Shown: one piece after another, positions 23,452 through 35,639 of the stretch
Layout: the number at the start of each line of letters is the position of its first letter
How positions within the stretch are numbered: the stretch's first letter is position 1
Assembly: GCA_032433765.1 (NCBI GenBank)
Contig: JAVIAB010000092.1
Span: forward strand, 64,040,458 to 64,104,457
DNA from: Megaustenia siamemsis
Taxonomy: Eukaryota > Mollusca > Gastropoda > Stylommatophora > Ariophantidae
Length of the DNA: 64,000 nucleotides
Reading direction: 5' to 3'
Notes under the pieces: generated by a model
What the model was told of the DNA's origin: nothing
The model's database searches: none
Seen by the model: only the letters and a program-made list of their open reading frames with translations
Made by a program: the position numbers and the translations under genes

Positions 23452-24304
23452 TAGTTCGATATAGTTCTGCAAGACACTATTTTACAACTCTCAATTATAA
23501 AGATTTGTTGTAAAACATATTTCTCAGTTAATTAATATTTATTCTTAGCCAATTCTGCATTTGATCTCCAAAAGACATCTTTCATCAGATGTAAACACTA
23601 TTCCCAGGTATTTCAAATAATAGGTGATTTTTTTTTTTAGACTACTAGAGCTTCTCTTTTCTCTTTATTTAAAATGAGTCAGGCGTTCCCAACCTTCTTT
23701 ATATAACTGTAACTATTAATTGTAAAGACAAGTTTATGTTTCATGCAATCATAATTTTACAGACGAGCAGGATGCATTTTCTGATGAGTTGTCAGACAAT
23801 ATAGGGAAAGTAGATAGAACCAATAAACTATATGTAATCGGTGACTTTAAGGGACAAATTGGCGCCAACAGAAAATATTATGAACAGTATATAGGACCAC
23901 ATGCTGCAAAGAACAGTAAAAGAAACGAGAACGGTCGAGGGATATTGAATTTACGTAGCCATCACCAACTTTTTCTAAGAAACACTTTCTATGATCACAG
24001 AGAATCACAATGTTACACATGGCATAAGTGGAAGAACATAAATGTCAATAATCAGATTGATTATATTCTAACAAGAGTGAATGGAAGGTAAAGCGCTCTA
24101 GATATCAAAGCAATACCAAGCAGCCTCTGCGACACTGGCCACAAGATTCTAATGGTTACAGGATAGAGATATTCAAGAAAAAAGGGAAAATGCAGACTAA
24201 AAAGTAAAACCTTATCAAGTTGACACACCTTGCGATAAAAGGAATAAAAGAACAATTGCAACAGACAGTACAAAAATTATTTAAACAATTACCTATATAC
24301 TATA

Positions 24305-25093
24305 CTTCATCACATTCACCTTCTTGTCGTGATTCAATTGCGTTCTCACAGTTATTGCGTCTCCGTTGCATCTGCCAGGATGACCAAGATTACCTCCAAC
24401 AAGCTCAACTTATGTTAGGTTTCTTCAGCCGCCGACTTTATCCAGACTCGATCCTCCAGTCTGCCCTCAAGCGGGTCCTCCTCATCTCCCGTCCCGAGGC
24501 ACTCACTCCCTCTAATCGTCCCCCCCCCCTCTGAGAGAACCATACTCACTCTCACCTATCATCCTCACAACTTAGCTGCTGTGAAGATACTCAACCGCTA
24601 CCGTTCCATTCTCCTCTCTGATCCCACCACCCGTCTACTTTTCAGTGATCCCCCGATGATCGCCTTCAAGCGCGACAGGAATTTGGGAGATATTCTGGTT
24701 AGGAGCCATCTCCCTCGCTCCGACCCTCAACACTTCGGCACGGCCCCCTGTGGTCGTAACTGTATAACCTGTGCCTATGTGCTCCCTACTAACTCGGTCT
24801 TATTCCCTAATGGACGGTTCGAGATCAAGCATGGCTTCACATGTGTGTCCCGTAACATCATTTATGCCATCACATGCCAACGATGCCACATGACTTATAT
24901 TGGTGAGTCTGGTAGACGATTAGCGGAAAGGTTTTGTGAACATCTACGAGATGTTCAACAGAATACTGGCACTCCAGTGTCTTCCCATTTCAACTCTCCA
25001 GACCACAAGGGCAAAGACGACATCCGTATTACTGGTATTGTCCTTTGTCGCTCCGGCGCTGCAGCCGATTTACTTTGGAGAATCGCCTCATAG
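24305..25093 (+). pseudogene. Penelope-like polyprotein C-terminal part (RT thumb plus GIY-YIG endonuclease)
   Basis: The first frame (to 24534) reads SHSPSCRDSIAFSQLLRLRC, then ICQDDQDY, GFFSRRLYPDSILQSALKRV, the usual region after the Penelope RT core. A frameshift lies at the C run near 24523. The second frame reads LTYHPHNLAAVKILNRYRSI, FKRDRNLGDILVRSHLP, a Cys-rich CGRNCITC segment, then the GIY-YIG domain: IIYAITCQRCHMTYIGESGR, RLAERFCEHLRDV and PVSSHFNSPDH. The stop is at 25091-25093. The upstream RT core is missing because of 5' truncation, so this copy cannot move by itself. Confidence 0.9.
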
Positions 25094-25618
25094 TTAAGTA
25101 TGGTTCGCTGACCCAAAGAGGCATGAATGTATCACACTCGTACACATAGTTACCTTTCGGCTACTCCTTCCCTTTTACAAAGCCCTCTCAACTGTCCATG
25201 TCTTGGCTCTTTAGTCCATCTACTATGCCATGCTACTCATAGTTCTCCTCCACTATTCCCCATTGAGACACTTCGGTGTTCCCATATACTCCTTTCTTTC
25301 TGGGCCACGTACCACTCATATGTTTTTATTGCGCCCTACTCTCAGACTTCTTACTCTTTCCGCCTTTTGAGGACCTGTTATTATATTCTTTCTCCTTCCA
25401 GCTTGCACACTTACTCCGGTGTGTACTCCTCTGGTCAGTAGTGCATTATGCGCACATTTCTACACATTTGATTGTTCCCGTATGGATGTGCACATGCATG
25501 TAGTTGTTCATATGTACGGGTATTGGTATATATATATATGTGTGTGTGTGTATGTGTGTACTCGTGTATGTGTGTACTTGCTTGTTTGCACATTTATGTT
25601 TGTGTAGGCATGTATATA

Positions 25619-25944
<326 letters not shown>

Positions 25945-26354
25945 GCATGTATATATGTGTGTTGATGCATATTAGTATGTGCACGTCTACTTGTACGTGC
26001 ACATATGTAAACACGCATCAATACACGCATCTGTGAGTGTGTGTATACCTGTATTTACGAGCCTTAGACACTTCCAGGCATTGTCGGCGTCTTTGCTAGC
26101 CGGCGTAACCTAGACAGCGTTCCCCCCACTCGTATATTTTTAGTACCCTCCACCCCTGTCCAGAGGGTATATTACAGCCAGATCCGCGTTACGCGCCCTT
26201 TTCCCGTCCTGACCAGCGTCCACGACACAAGGGAAGTCAATTTGCTTTTCTTTAACATTTTTCGATAATTTTGTTTTGGATATTTCATTACTAGTTAGCT
26301 ATGTAGGATTAGTTATATTTACTTACATATCTGTGTGTTGTTGTTTGTCTGTTC

Positions 26355-26459
26355 CTGCTGAAGGCCTATTGAGCCGAAACGTCGTTCAAATCTGTGTCGT
26401 CTACTAACCACGTAAAGCTTTTACCATACCTTTTTTTCTATTTTTTTTTCAATTTTCCC
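26355..26459 (+). other. Conserved 3' terminus of the Penelope-like element with a hammerhead-like core
   Basis: CCTGCTGAAGGCCTATTGAG followed by CCGAAACGTCG resembles the catalytic core of hammerhead ribozymes (CUGANGA, short stem, GAAA). GGC and GCC can pair as stem II, but the conserved A after CUG is C here and no convincing stem I is visible. Hammerhead motifs are known in Penelope-like elements, so a degenerate relic is possible. The same block is kept at 39905-39950 (minus). Confidence 0.35.
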
Positions 26460-27308
26460 TTAAACAATTACCTCCAGAAGGGAGCAATGTGGAGGCAGAA
26501 TGGAAAAAAAAAACAGATAAACTAAACAAAATGAAAGACGAATTATGTAGGGAAAGGAGGAGTGGAAAGTACCAAAATGCGAACAAACATACGCCATGGT
26601 GAAGTGAGGAAGTGTAAGAAGCAAAACAAGTACAAAAAGAAAAACACATTTATATAAAGTATGGATACAATCACAAAACGAAGATTTAATAAATTACAGG
26701 ATTCAACACAAAGAAACCAACAGAATAGTCAAAACAACGAAAGGGGAATCTTGGGAATGTTTCGGAAAGATGTTAAAAGAAAATAAGAGAACAACTGATT
26801 GTCTTTTTTTTTTTCAAAATAGAAGTACAAGAGAAAAAAATGAAATCTATAACCCAACAGAAATAATTAATGACTCAAATGGAAATCAATTACCAGGTGG
26901 AGGAAATATTTCAAGTAGCTTCATAATACTCAAAGCGAGATACAGAATACAAGGCCCGGATATGGCATCACTAGAACCAGAAATACTGTCAGAGGTAGAA
27001 AGGGTGGTCAAACAGTAACCGAAACACAACATGTCAGAAGCAGATAAATAACAATAGATACAATCTAAGCAGCTGGAAAGTTTAGCAGTAGATGGTCACC
27101 TAGAATTTGTAATGCAGCATGGGTACAACATACTGACACACATACTGACTGGCAACTAGCAATAATAATTCCCCTTTGGAAAAATAAAGGTAACAAAAGA
27201 GAATTACTTTGAGGGAATTGAATGTTCACAATACCGTGGCATATCACTACTGAGCCACGCAGGCAAAATATATGCCACTATTATATAAACAGAATTAAGA
27301 CCTACTAT

Positions 27309-28347
27309 CATCATCATCATTGAGTGCCGTCTCCGCAACGAAGGTTGGCTACCATGGAGCGCCATTTTGCTCTATCTCTTGCTTTGATGGTGCAGGTTGT
27401 CATCGGTTGATTTGTCCATCTTTTGATGTTACTCCTCCATGTTAATCTTGGTCTGCCTCTGCCTCTTTTACCTTGTATTTTCCCCTCCAGGATCACTTTC
27501 AGTAGGCTGTTGTGTCTTTTAACATGGCCTAAGAATCGCATTTGTCTTGTTCTAATTGTGTTCAGAAGTTCTCTTTTCATTGTTAGTTGTTTTAAGACTT
27601 TGTCATTTGTTTTCTTTTCCTTCCATCCAATTCTACCTATTCTTCTATATATCCACATTTCAAAGGCTTCAATTCTCTGTTCTGTTTTCTTGTCTAATGT
27701 CCATGTTTCAGCACCATATAGGAATATTGAGAAGATGTAACATTTTGCTATTCTTAGTTTTTAGCTCTGGTGTTATTTGTTTTGATGTTAGTATGTCCTT
27801 CATGACATTAAAATTACTTTTTGCCATTCCTATTCTTTTGTTTATTTCAGTTGTACATTTCCATCACTGGTTATAGTATGTCCAAGGTAGTTATAGTTCT
27901 GAACTGTCTCAAGGTCTATTCCTTCAATTTTGATATCCACTTGTGGGTTTTGAGTATTTTCTTTGTTTATGATCATAGTTTTAGTCTTTTTGATATTCAT
28001 ATCTAGTCCATATTTTTTGCTTGTCATGTTTATTTCATTAAGTAATTGTTGTAGGTCTTTAGGATTTTCTGCTAGTAGTACAGTATCGTCAGCATATCTT
28101 AGGTTATTGATTATCTTTCCATTAATGTTTAGGCCTGGCATCTCTATGATGTTTTTAAAGATTTGCTCAGTGGATAGATTGAACAAGCTTGGTGATAGGA
28201 TGCATCCTTGTCTTACTCCTCTTTTTATATCAATGGGTGTAGAGAACTCTTTGTTATATTTTATTATTGCTGTTTGCTCCCAGTATAGATTGCATATTAG
28301 TCGTATATCCATGTCATCTAGATGTATCTCTTTTAGGCATTCTATAA
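27309..28347 (-). mobile_element. Family A LINE, 5'-truncated, with target duplication
   Basis: On the minus strand: end of RT with GVRQGCILSPSLFNLSTEQI and NNLRYADDTVLL (intact YADD box), then QNYNYLGHTITSDGNVQLK, then FEMWIYRRIGRIGWKEKKTN and RGRGRPRLTWRSNIKRW. The ATG tail is at 27309. AAGACCTACTAT at 27297-27308 and 28348-28359 is a 12-bp target-site duplication. It is among the less damaged family A copies. Confidence 0.93.
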
Positions 28348-28365
28348 AAGACCTACTATAGAATT

Positions 28366-28934
28366 TAAATATTTGGGAACTTTGTTAACCTCAGACGGAA
28401 GATGTACAAAAGAGGTGAGATGCAGAATGGCTCAGACAAAAGCAGCTTTCCAAAAATGAGGAAGATACTATGCAATCCATTTTTGACAATAGAAACAAGA
28501 AAAGAGTTCTTAAATGTTGTGTAGAGCCAGTCTTAACATATGGATGCGAATCATGGACAATAGGACAACAGACAAGAAAATCACTGGAGTCTGTAGAAAT
28601 GTGGTTTTACAGAAGAATGTTGAGAATACCATGGACAGCTAAGAAGAGTAATGAAGAGGTTCTGAGAGAGGTCAAAGCAAAAAGAGAGCTAATTTGCAAT
28701 ATTAGGAAGAAACAATCATCATTTTTGGCCATGTAATGAGAAGAGAACAACTGGGATATATTGTAACAACTGGAAAAATTGAGGGACGAAGAGATAGAGG
28801 AAGCAAAGAGAAAAATAACAGACAGCTTAAGAGTTTGCCCTGGCAGAAGGTCAACAAAAGAAATGATAAATAGCTGCCGAGATCGAAGTTGTGGAGAGTA
28901 TATACGCCAGTAGGCCCGGTACTTGATGATGATG
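28366..28934 (+). mobile_element. Family C LINE 3' end inserted into the family F LINE
   Basis: Encodes LTSDGRCTKEVRCRMAQ, RKRVLKCCVEPVLTYGCESW, VEMWFYRRMLRIPWTAKKSN and EEVLREVKAKRELICNIRKK. It ends GGTACTTGATGATGATGAT. ATAGAA on both sides (about 28358-28365 and 28933-28940) may be a 6-7 bp target duplication. Removing it joins the family F frame (RPTI to EPQLAEEQ). Confidence 0.85.
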
Positions 28935-29063
28935 ATAGAACCCCAGTTGGCGGAAGAACAGATGGGGTTTAGAAGCTGCACAGATGCAATATTTTCACTC
29001 AAGCAGCTGGTAGAGGAAAAACTAAACTTATCGTTACGATAAATAATACCATTGCTGGTGTGT

Positions 29064-29066
29064 GCC

Positions 29067-29104
<38 letters not shown>

Positions 29105-29325
29105 TGTGCGTGGAAAAAAGGGGGGGGGCTCACAATAAAACCAGAGGTATTAAAGGCCGCTTGGTCAAAGCAGTGGCCACGACGTGTGAGACTCAACATT
29201 TATATTTCACCTCCGATAGAAAAAATCCTTGCTGTCTGCTACAAGTTTCGAACACCGTACGCCGGCTTTTCAGCCAGAGAAACAGTGGTTTAGGCTGCAC
29301 GACCACGCACACCTCGCTGGTAGAT
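29064..29325 (+). repeat. (TG)n microsatellite and unidentified insert within the family F LINE
   Basis: About 20 TG units (29068-29106) are followed by a G run (29124-29131) and about 190 bp of unrecognised sequence. The family F frame resumes near 29325 (AFLDLEK). Confidence 0.7.
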
Positions 29326-29445
29326 AAGAACATAGACAAAAACTAAATAATTCGTCCATAGCATTTCTGGACCTAGAGAAGCTTTCTTTCAATAGGAAGG
29401 ATAGAAATATTATGGTAAACATTGGCTCATTACTGAGAAAATGTC

Positions 29446-29873
29446 CAGTTTTTGTGCCATTCTCTTAAGATTAACTCATGTCTTCCCCATCTTTGTTTCC
29501 ATCTACTTTTTCCTGGCATTGCAATAATTTTTTAAAAAATGTAACTGTAGTTATTTCATGGTATATTGAGAAACTTAGCAAATAATCTTCATTTGGTAAA
29601 CCTTGTGTTTCATTTATAATTTGAAATAAATAATATAAAATATATACCATGTATGGACTTTTAAATCTTAAATTTATAAATGAACTGTTCTATTGATTTT
29701 AAAGTTTATCAAATAAAACAAGCTACTGGATGACAAAATTGAATTAAAATTAACTCATACAGAAAAGGGACACACATCACGGATAAAAAAAATGCAGCAA
29801 TCAATAAAAAGTGTCTTAAAAATAATGATAAAATGAATTATGAAATGCGAAAAAACTCATATTTGTTTTAACA
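29446..29873. other. AT-rich, nothing recognised
   Basis: No coding or RNA signal seen. Confidence 0.45.
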
Positions 29874-29886
29874 CATAAAGAGATAT

Positions 29887-30157
29887 TTAAATATAATAAA
29901 AAAAAATAATAATAATGTGCCCCACAACACCAAGTTGCGTAAAGTGGAATATGGTTTTTGTAACCATAAATTTTACAGACCTTCGGCACACGATTTTTGG
30001 GGTAATGTTGTCGGTATTACGTCCGTGCCGCTTTACTTTCCCAGAAAAAATCCGGTACCCATTAGGACTGGGTGAACCTGGAAGCAGTCGATCAGGATCG
30101 AACCAAACCTTTTGTCTTAGTAGTTTAATTCACTAACCACTGAGCTATCACGGCTTC
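29887..30157 (-). mobile_element. tRNA-derived SINE (T-tailed family), copy 2
   Basis: The minus strand reads GCCGTGATAGCTCAGTGGTT, then GGTTCGATCCTGATCG and the common body. It ends in a T-rich tail. CATAAAGAGATAT at 29874-29886 and 30158-30170 is a perfect 13-bp target duplication. Confidence 0.92.
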
Positions 30158-30170
30158 CATAAAGAGATAT

Positions 30171-30487
30171 AGCTTGCAGAAAAAATGATACTAAAGGTAA
30201 TAGAGACTACAAGCGTGCAGGAAAAGTTAAAAAGGCAGAGAAGAAGAAAATGATAAATAATCTGTCCAAATCTATAATAATGTCAGGAAACAGCATTTAT
30301 AATTTATTAACTCCAGAGCACAGGTATTAAAAAAAAAATATTATATATTTGTAAACGAAATACACTACAGGAAAAGACTGTCATATTGCTCAAGAAGTTA
30401 AATGGACAAAATGGGGAGATGTGTAAAGAAAACTGCTTTTGATAATTGAGGTGATTTATAGCAATGTTTACCATATGTTACTATATA
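30171..30487. other. Nothing recognised
   Basis: AT-rich spacer between a SINE and the near full-length LINE. Confidence 0.45.
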
Positions 30488-33400
30488 TAACAACTCACTG
30501 GAGTTTCCGGTGTCATGGCGGCTACGTGCAGTCGTTTTTATATTTCGGCTCTTGCCGATATATTTAAATGATTTGCGTGACAGTCGAGTTATGAAATTAT
30601 GTGTTGCTATTCCCCGTTTGGTGTATGTGCTATTTCGGACGTGTGGATAAACTGTGATTACCGATATTTAAGTGGAATATAATTTATTCTTCTTTGTGTC
30701 GTGTGTTCGCGGTTCAATAGTCAAGCACATGGTTCGACAAAATAATGGCGCCGCCGGGTATGTTCAACCCGAATATAAAAAGTCTGTGTCGGTGGATGGG
30801 GCGGATGAATCGAAAATGATCAACGGCCCAGAAGGCGAAAACAGCAAAGTTTGTGGTACACATGAGGCATATTTAGAACACGAAAGACGAATATGGCAGA
30901 CCACCGTGAAAGAGATTGGAGCCTCATCACGTAACATTCCAAAAAAAGGCATGGAGAGAAATTCTAACATTGTTTTAAGAACGAATTAAAAATAGCCACA
31001 TGGAATGTTAGGACCTTATACCAACAAGGAAAACTAGAAAATCTTATGGTAGAAGCAGAGCGATTAAACATAGATATCTTAGGCATATCAGAAACAAGAT
31101 GGAAGGAAAGTGGATACATACAAGACGATAAATATACATTTATATCTTTAGGTAAACAAAAGACATCAAAGAGGAGTAGGCATTCTAATAAAACGAGAGC
31201 TACAAAAATATATAATACCCACTGGGCATACAATGATAGGATTACACTATTAAAAATGAAGCAAAACCATTCGACATAGCAATAATACAGACATACGCAC
31301 CTACTCAAGACTATACAGACGAACAAATAGAGGCATACTATGAAGATCTAAACACAGTTATGAAGCAAGTGAAAACATCAGACATCTTGATTATAATGGG
31401 TGATATGAACGCTAAAGTAGGAAAAGGTAATATAAGACCATTATAGGAAATCATGGTCTAGGAAAAAGGAATAACAGAGGAGAAAGATTAATACAATTTT
31501 GTGAAGAAAACAGACTGATAATATGCAACACCTTCTTTGAGCAAGAGAAAATGAAATTATACACATGGAAAAGCCCTGGAGACATGAAGAGGAATCAAAT
31601 AGATTACATAATGATAAAAGACAGATTCAGGAACACCGCCAAGAAAGCCAAAACCTACCCAGGAGCAGATATTAATTCAGACCACAATCCTGTAATGATA
31701 AAAATGAAATCGAATTAAAGAGAAACAAAAAAAAAAACTAATTCAGCAAAACCAGTAGATATAACAGCATTAAACCAGAAAGATGTAAAGGAAAATTATA
31801 CTGTACAAGTAAAGAACACATATCAGAAGCTGCTAGAAGAGGGGATTGAGCAGTACAGGAGAGAAAATCCTGAGGAAAAATTCTCAACAAAATGGCAATG
31901 CATAAAAAACAGCATGCAAGAATCCTGCAACACCTTGCCCAAAAATGAAAGTTACAAAAAACATAAATGGATAACTGACAAAATCTTAGAAAAAAATGGA
32001 AGAAAGAAGACAAGCGAAAAACACAGCCAGATACAAGGTTATAGACAATGAAATACGGAGAATGTACAAAAGGCAAAAGAAGACTGGCTCAACCAAAGAT
32101 GTCTAGAAGTCGAAACTATGGAAAGTAAACAAAACTTAAGAAAGATGCACACAGAAATAAAGAGAATGACTAATAAAGACAAAAAGCTGCAATAAACGGA
32201 TGTATTGTAAACAAAGAGGGAAGAATGCTAAAAGACAACAAAGATATAATAGACAGATGGCAAGAATATATAACAGAATTATTTCATGACGAAAGGGACA
32301 AAAAGCCAGACATAAAACGTACATACAACTATAAAATCCTGAAATCTGAAGTAGAAAAGCTATAAAAACAATGAAAAAGGGAAAGGCAACAGGACCTGAC
32401 GATATACAGATAGAGATGATACAGGCTCTAGAAGAGCTTGGCATCGAAGTGATCACAGACATATGCAATGACATATACCATACAGGATACATACCAAACG
32501 ATCTAAAAACATCAACTTTCATTGCATTGCCTAAAAAGAATGGTGCAGTTGAATGCAGTGTTTCAGAACAATAAGCCTAATGAGCCAGGTAACAAAAATT
32601 TTACTAAAAGTTATACAGGGAAAGATTCAGAATAAAATCATACTGAATTAGATGAGCAACAATTTGGATTCAGGAAAAACAGTGGGACAAAAAAGCCATA
32701 TTTAGCATGGGAACATTGATTGAAAAGTACACAGAAGTAAATAAACCAATATATGCCTGCTTTATAGACTACACCAAAGCTTTCGATAGAATACACCATA
32801 ACCAACTCATAGACTGCATAAAGGATATAAATGTAGACGACACTGACATACCACTAATATGTAATTTGTAATGGGAGCAAACAGCAATAATAAGATATAT
32901 CAAGGAAAACTCTACATCCATGGACATAAAAAGAGGAGTGTAGACAAGGATGCATCCTATCACCAAGCTTGTTCAATCTATACACTGAGCAAATCTTTAA
33001 AAACATCTCAGAGATGCCAGGCCTAAACATTAATGGAAAGATAATCAATAACTTAAGATATGCTGATGATACTGTTCTACTAGCAGAAAATCCTAAAGAC
33101 CTACAACAATTGCTTAATGTAATAAACATAACAAGCAAAAATTTGGACTAGAAATGAATATCAAAAAGACTAAAACTATGATCAAAACAAAGAAAATTCT
33201 CAAGACCTACAATTAAATAATATCACAGTTGAGGGAATACATCTGGACACAGTCCGGAGCTACAACTACCTGGGACATACTATAACCAATGATGGAAAAT
33301 GTAAAATTGAAATAAAAAAAGAATAGGTATGGCATAAAGTAATTTTAATGCCTTAAAAAATATACTAACGACAAAACAAATATCAACAGGCTGAAACTAA

Positions 33401-33836
33401 GAATAGCAAAATGTTACATCTTCTCAATATTCCTGTATGGCGCAGAAACATGGACATTAACAAGAAAACAGAACAAAAAATTGAAGCCTTTGAAATGTGG
33501 ATTTATAGAAGAATAGGTAGAATTGGATGGAAACAAAGATAACAAACGATGAAGTTTTAAAACAACTGAAAATAAAAAGAGAACTACTAAATAAAATTAA
33601 GACAAGACAAATACAATTTTTGGAGCATGTTAAAAGACACAACAGCCTACTAAAGTAATATTGGAAGGGAAAATACAAGTTAAAAAAGGCAGACCAAGAC
33701 TAACATGGACGAGTAACATCAAAAGATGGACAAGTCAATCTATGACAGCCTGCACCGTCAAAGCAAGAAACAGAGTAGAATGGCGATCCATGATAGCCAA
33801 CCTTCGTTGCGGAGAAGGCACTCAATGATGATGACT
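30488..33836 (+). mobile_element. Family A LINE, near full length (3.35 kb), RTE/BovB-like
   Basis: The element begins with a roughly 180-bp leader, GC-richer than its surroundings. It contains one decayed endonuclease-RT reading frame and ends CTCAATGATGATGA. CTATATA flanks both sides (30481-30487 and 33837-33843) as a possible 7-bp target duplication; the sequence is simple, so this is weak. Length, the single endonuclease-RT frame, the almost absent 3' UTR and the trinucleotide tail fit the RTE clade as I know it. Confidence 0.88.
30672..33832 (+). pseudogene. Endonuclease-reverse transcriptase polyprotein of the family A LINE
   Basis: The protein would nick target DNA and copy the element RNA into it. 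An N-terminal extension is open from 30672 (MEYNLFFF) or 30729 (MVRQNNGAAGYVQP) to about 30985. After a 1-bp shift the endonuclease begins: LKIATWNVRTLYQQGKLENL, LGISETRWKESGY, IIMGDMNAKVG, and NQIDYIMIKDRFRN with SDHNPV near 31680. The RT region has KKGKATGPDDIQIEMIQALE, GYIPNDLKTSTFIALPKKN, YACFIDYTKAFDRI and NNLRYADDTVLLAENPKDLQ (33040-33120). The tail carries YNYLGHTITNDGKC, AFEMWIYRRIGRIGW and TWTSNIKRWTSQSM. About ten frameshifts or stops make it inactive. Confidence 0.88.
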
Positions 33837-34041
33837 CTATATAGTTCTAAAGCTCCTGATACTAGAATATATATCTCACTAAATCGTATAGCATGTGAAG
33901 AATTTCTTTCTCCTGTACGAACCAGAAAAGTAGCTCGGAGATCTCGTTGTCACAAAATAACACACAGCCAATTAATGATGCATCCACTTTAAAAATGAAT
34001 CATTATTCCCATGCTGTCAAGTTGTTTCTCTACACAAAATT

Positions 34042-35427
34042 CTAGTCTGAATCAGTTTCCACTTCGGAATCCGTAAAAACAAACTCTCCATTCAGGAAGT
34101 TGTACCTCAAACCAAAACTATTGTTATTGTCATCATCATCATCATCATCATCATCACTGTATTGGAAAATGCCCAGCAAAACAAGAGATAGTTGGGCATC
34201 CAAAGGTAACAGCCCATCCTCTTCTCTTCTTGTGATGTAATCCCATAAGTTATAACCTTCCTTGAAACTTCGTTCCCCGTCTGCATTCAAACGTCGGCGT
34301 CGTCTATGAATGTTTTCATGAACAATGGTGCCATCTTCTAATGCATGCTGATAAAAGCAGCGGTTGTTAAAGGGGCATTCACTTTTGCCACAGTTAAAAT
34401 ACTGGCAAGCTTTGGAACTCATAACCTTTTTATAGTTCTCAATGAGCTTTTTCTTTTCCTCAGGTGACTCCACCCAGAATTTGTTTGTTGTTACAAAGTC
34501 AGAATGGGTTTCTACAGGTTGGACAAGTTCTCTGTGTCTGGATAACATCACTCTTACTGTGTCTCCAAGTTCGGATACAACTGAGGCAGTGGTTGCAGTT
34601 CTCCAGTATACCAAACCTTTTGTCAGAAGGAGAACTGTGACTGTGTTCTTTTGACAAACATTCTCCAGACAAATAACACATTCTTTGTCTTGACTAGCTT
34701 GAACTGCAAAAGCATGCTCCATTTGCTTTTCATGCTTTTCTATACATTCCTTCACGTGCTTTTCCCTCTGAGCTTTATCTGATGGATGCAGATTTGACAA
34801 ACCACAGAAATCACATATAAATCCATGAGCATATTCACAAGTACTCTCAAACGGCAATGGCCATCTGTTCAAAGTAAGGACACAGCAAGTAGCTCTTAGT
34901 GACAAGAGGACAGTGGTCTGATTCATTTTCTGCCGTTACCTTTGAAGATCGTTGTGGCTGCACAGCATTTGCATAGGTGCTAGGAACTGTCCATGAAACT
35001 TCTTTCCAGGAACAAAATCTTGTGCCGCCACCTAGCGTTGCTCAAATTCTTTCTTTGCCCTGGCACAATCAGATTCCTGAACATTTTTCTCAAACTACCT
35101 TTCTTTAGAGTAAACATTCGTGAAGGAAAATCCTTAGCAGCTAGTTTGCTGACATGTCCATTTTCGTTTGACTTGTCTGTCGATTGTCCGCGTGAAACGT
35201 CCTTGTGTTTGCCAGCTTTCACATGTGTGAATTTGCAATTTTTTTCCATAGAAACAATTACCGCTTTGATAGTTTTTGCAGACACCACCAGACTCTGGTG
35301 CGCTACTAGTGTGGTGATATGTACATCTATTCCCTTTAGTACAACAATTTCGCAAGTAGAACCTGCACACTTGCCGAGACATGCCATCAACATTTTTGTG
35401 TCTCGGATCATAGCCCTTTTCTGCCAT
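34042..35427 (-). pseudogene. MKRN-like: Intronless makorin copy (E3 ubiquitin ligase), frameshifted retrocopy
   Basis: Makorins are RING ubiquitin ligases with several CCCH zinc fingers. From the ATG at 35427 (MAEKGYDPRHKNVDGMSRQV): CCCH finger 1 (VCRFYLRNCCTKGNRCTYHH); finger 2 (VCKNYQSGNCFYGKK, then CKFTH in the next frame, a shift in an A run near 35245); a third finger (LLCPYFEQ, then STCEYAHG); and the makorin Cys-His segment (FICDFCGLSNLHPSDKAQ). The RING starts ECVICLE and continues in another frame as FGILENCNHCLSCIRTWR and TCPTCR. The last finger is ACQYFNCGKSECPFNNRCFY. The C terminus is acidic with an Asp run (34140-34165). Length matches the family. All parts follow without introns. 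I count at least six single-base frame breaks and no independent stop, so recent decay or sequencing indels are both possible. No poly(A) is visible. Confidence 0.92.
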
Positions 35428-35518
35428 GACTATCGGCGTTTCCCACCCCGACCAATGTTTACAGAAAGACAAAATGTATTTCCCTATCGTCTTCCGCCAT
35501 TGAATTGAAACGGTGCAA

Positions 35519-35580
35519 AGTGGATAGAAGATTGTGGAAGGACATGATCGCCTACGCCAACCGGTACGGCACATGATGAT
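35519..35580 (+). mobile_element. Family B LINE extreme 3' end
   Basis: AGATTGTGGAAGGACATGAT, then CGCCTACGCCAACCGGTACG and GCACATGATGATGATG are the last 60 bp of family B. It lies just 5' of the makorin copy. Confidence 0.8.
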
Positions 35581-35639
35581 GATGATTCCATATACTTCAA
35601 TACAATGCAATACTTATTACCACCAAGAAACAACTTATA

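Larger units (their letters stand above)
20441..23720 (-). mobile_element. Outer LINE (family C-like) of a three-layer nest
   Basis: On the minus strand the upstream part (23455-23720) carries LGIVFTSDERCLLEIKCRIG and a diverged NKSL-LRV stretch. The downstream part (20441-20835) carries LLYCCESWTMN-like sequence and ends in ARDRELWGD. The two halves join in the right order when the mariner-like element at 20838-23451 is removed. The copy has many stops and is old. Confidence 0.75.

Noticed and set aside
34138..34168. Asp-rich stretch as a functional acidic domain
   Set aside because: It coincides with an ATC/GAT trinucleotide run. Makorin C termini are acidic, but the length here is more likely slippage.
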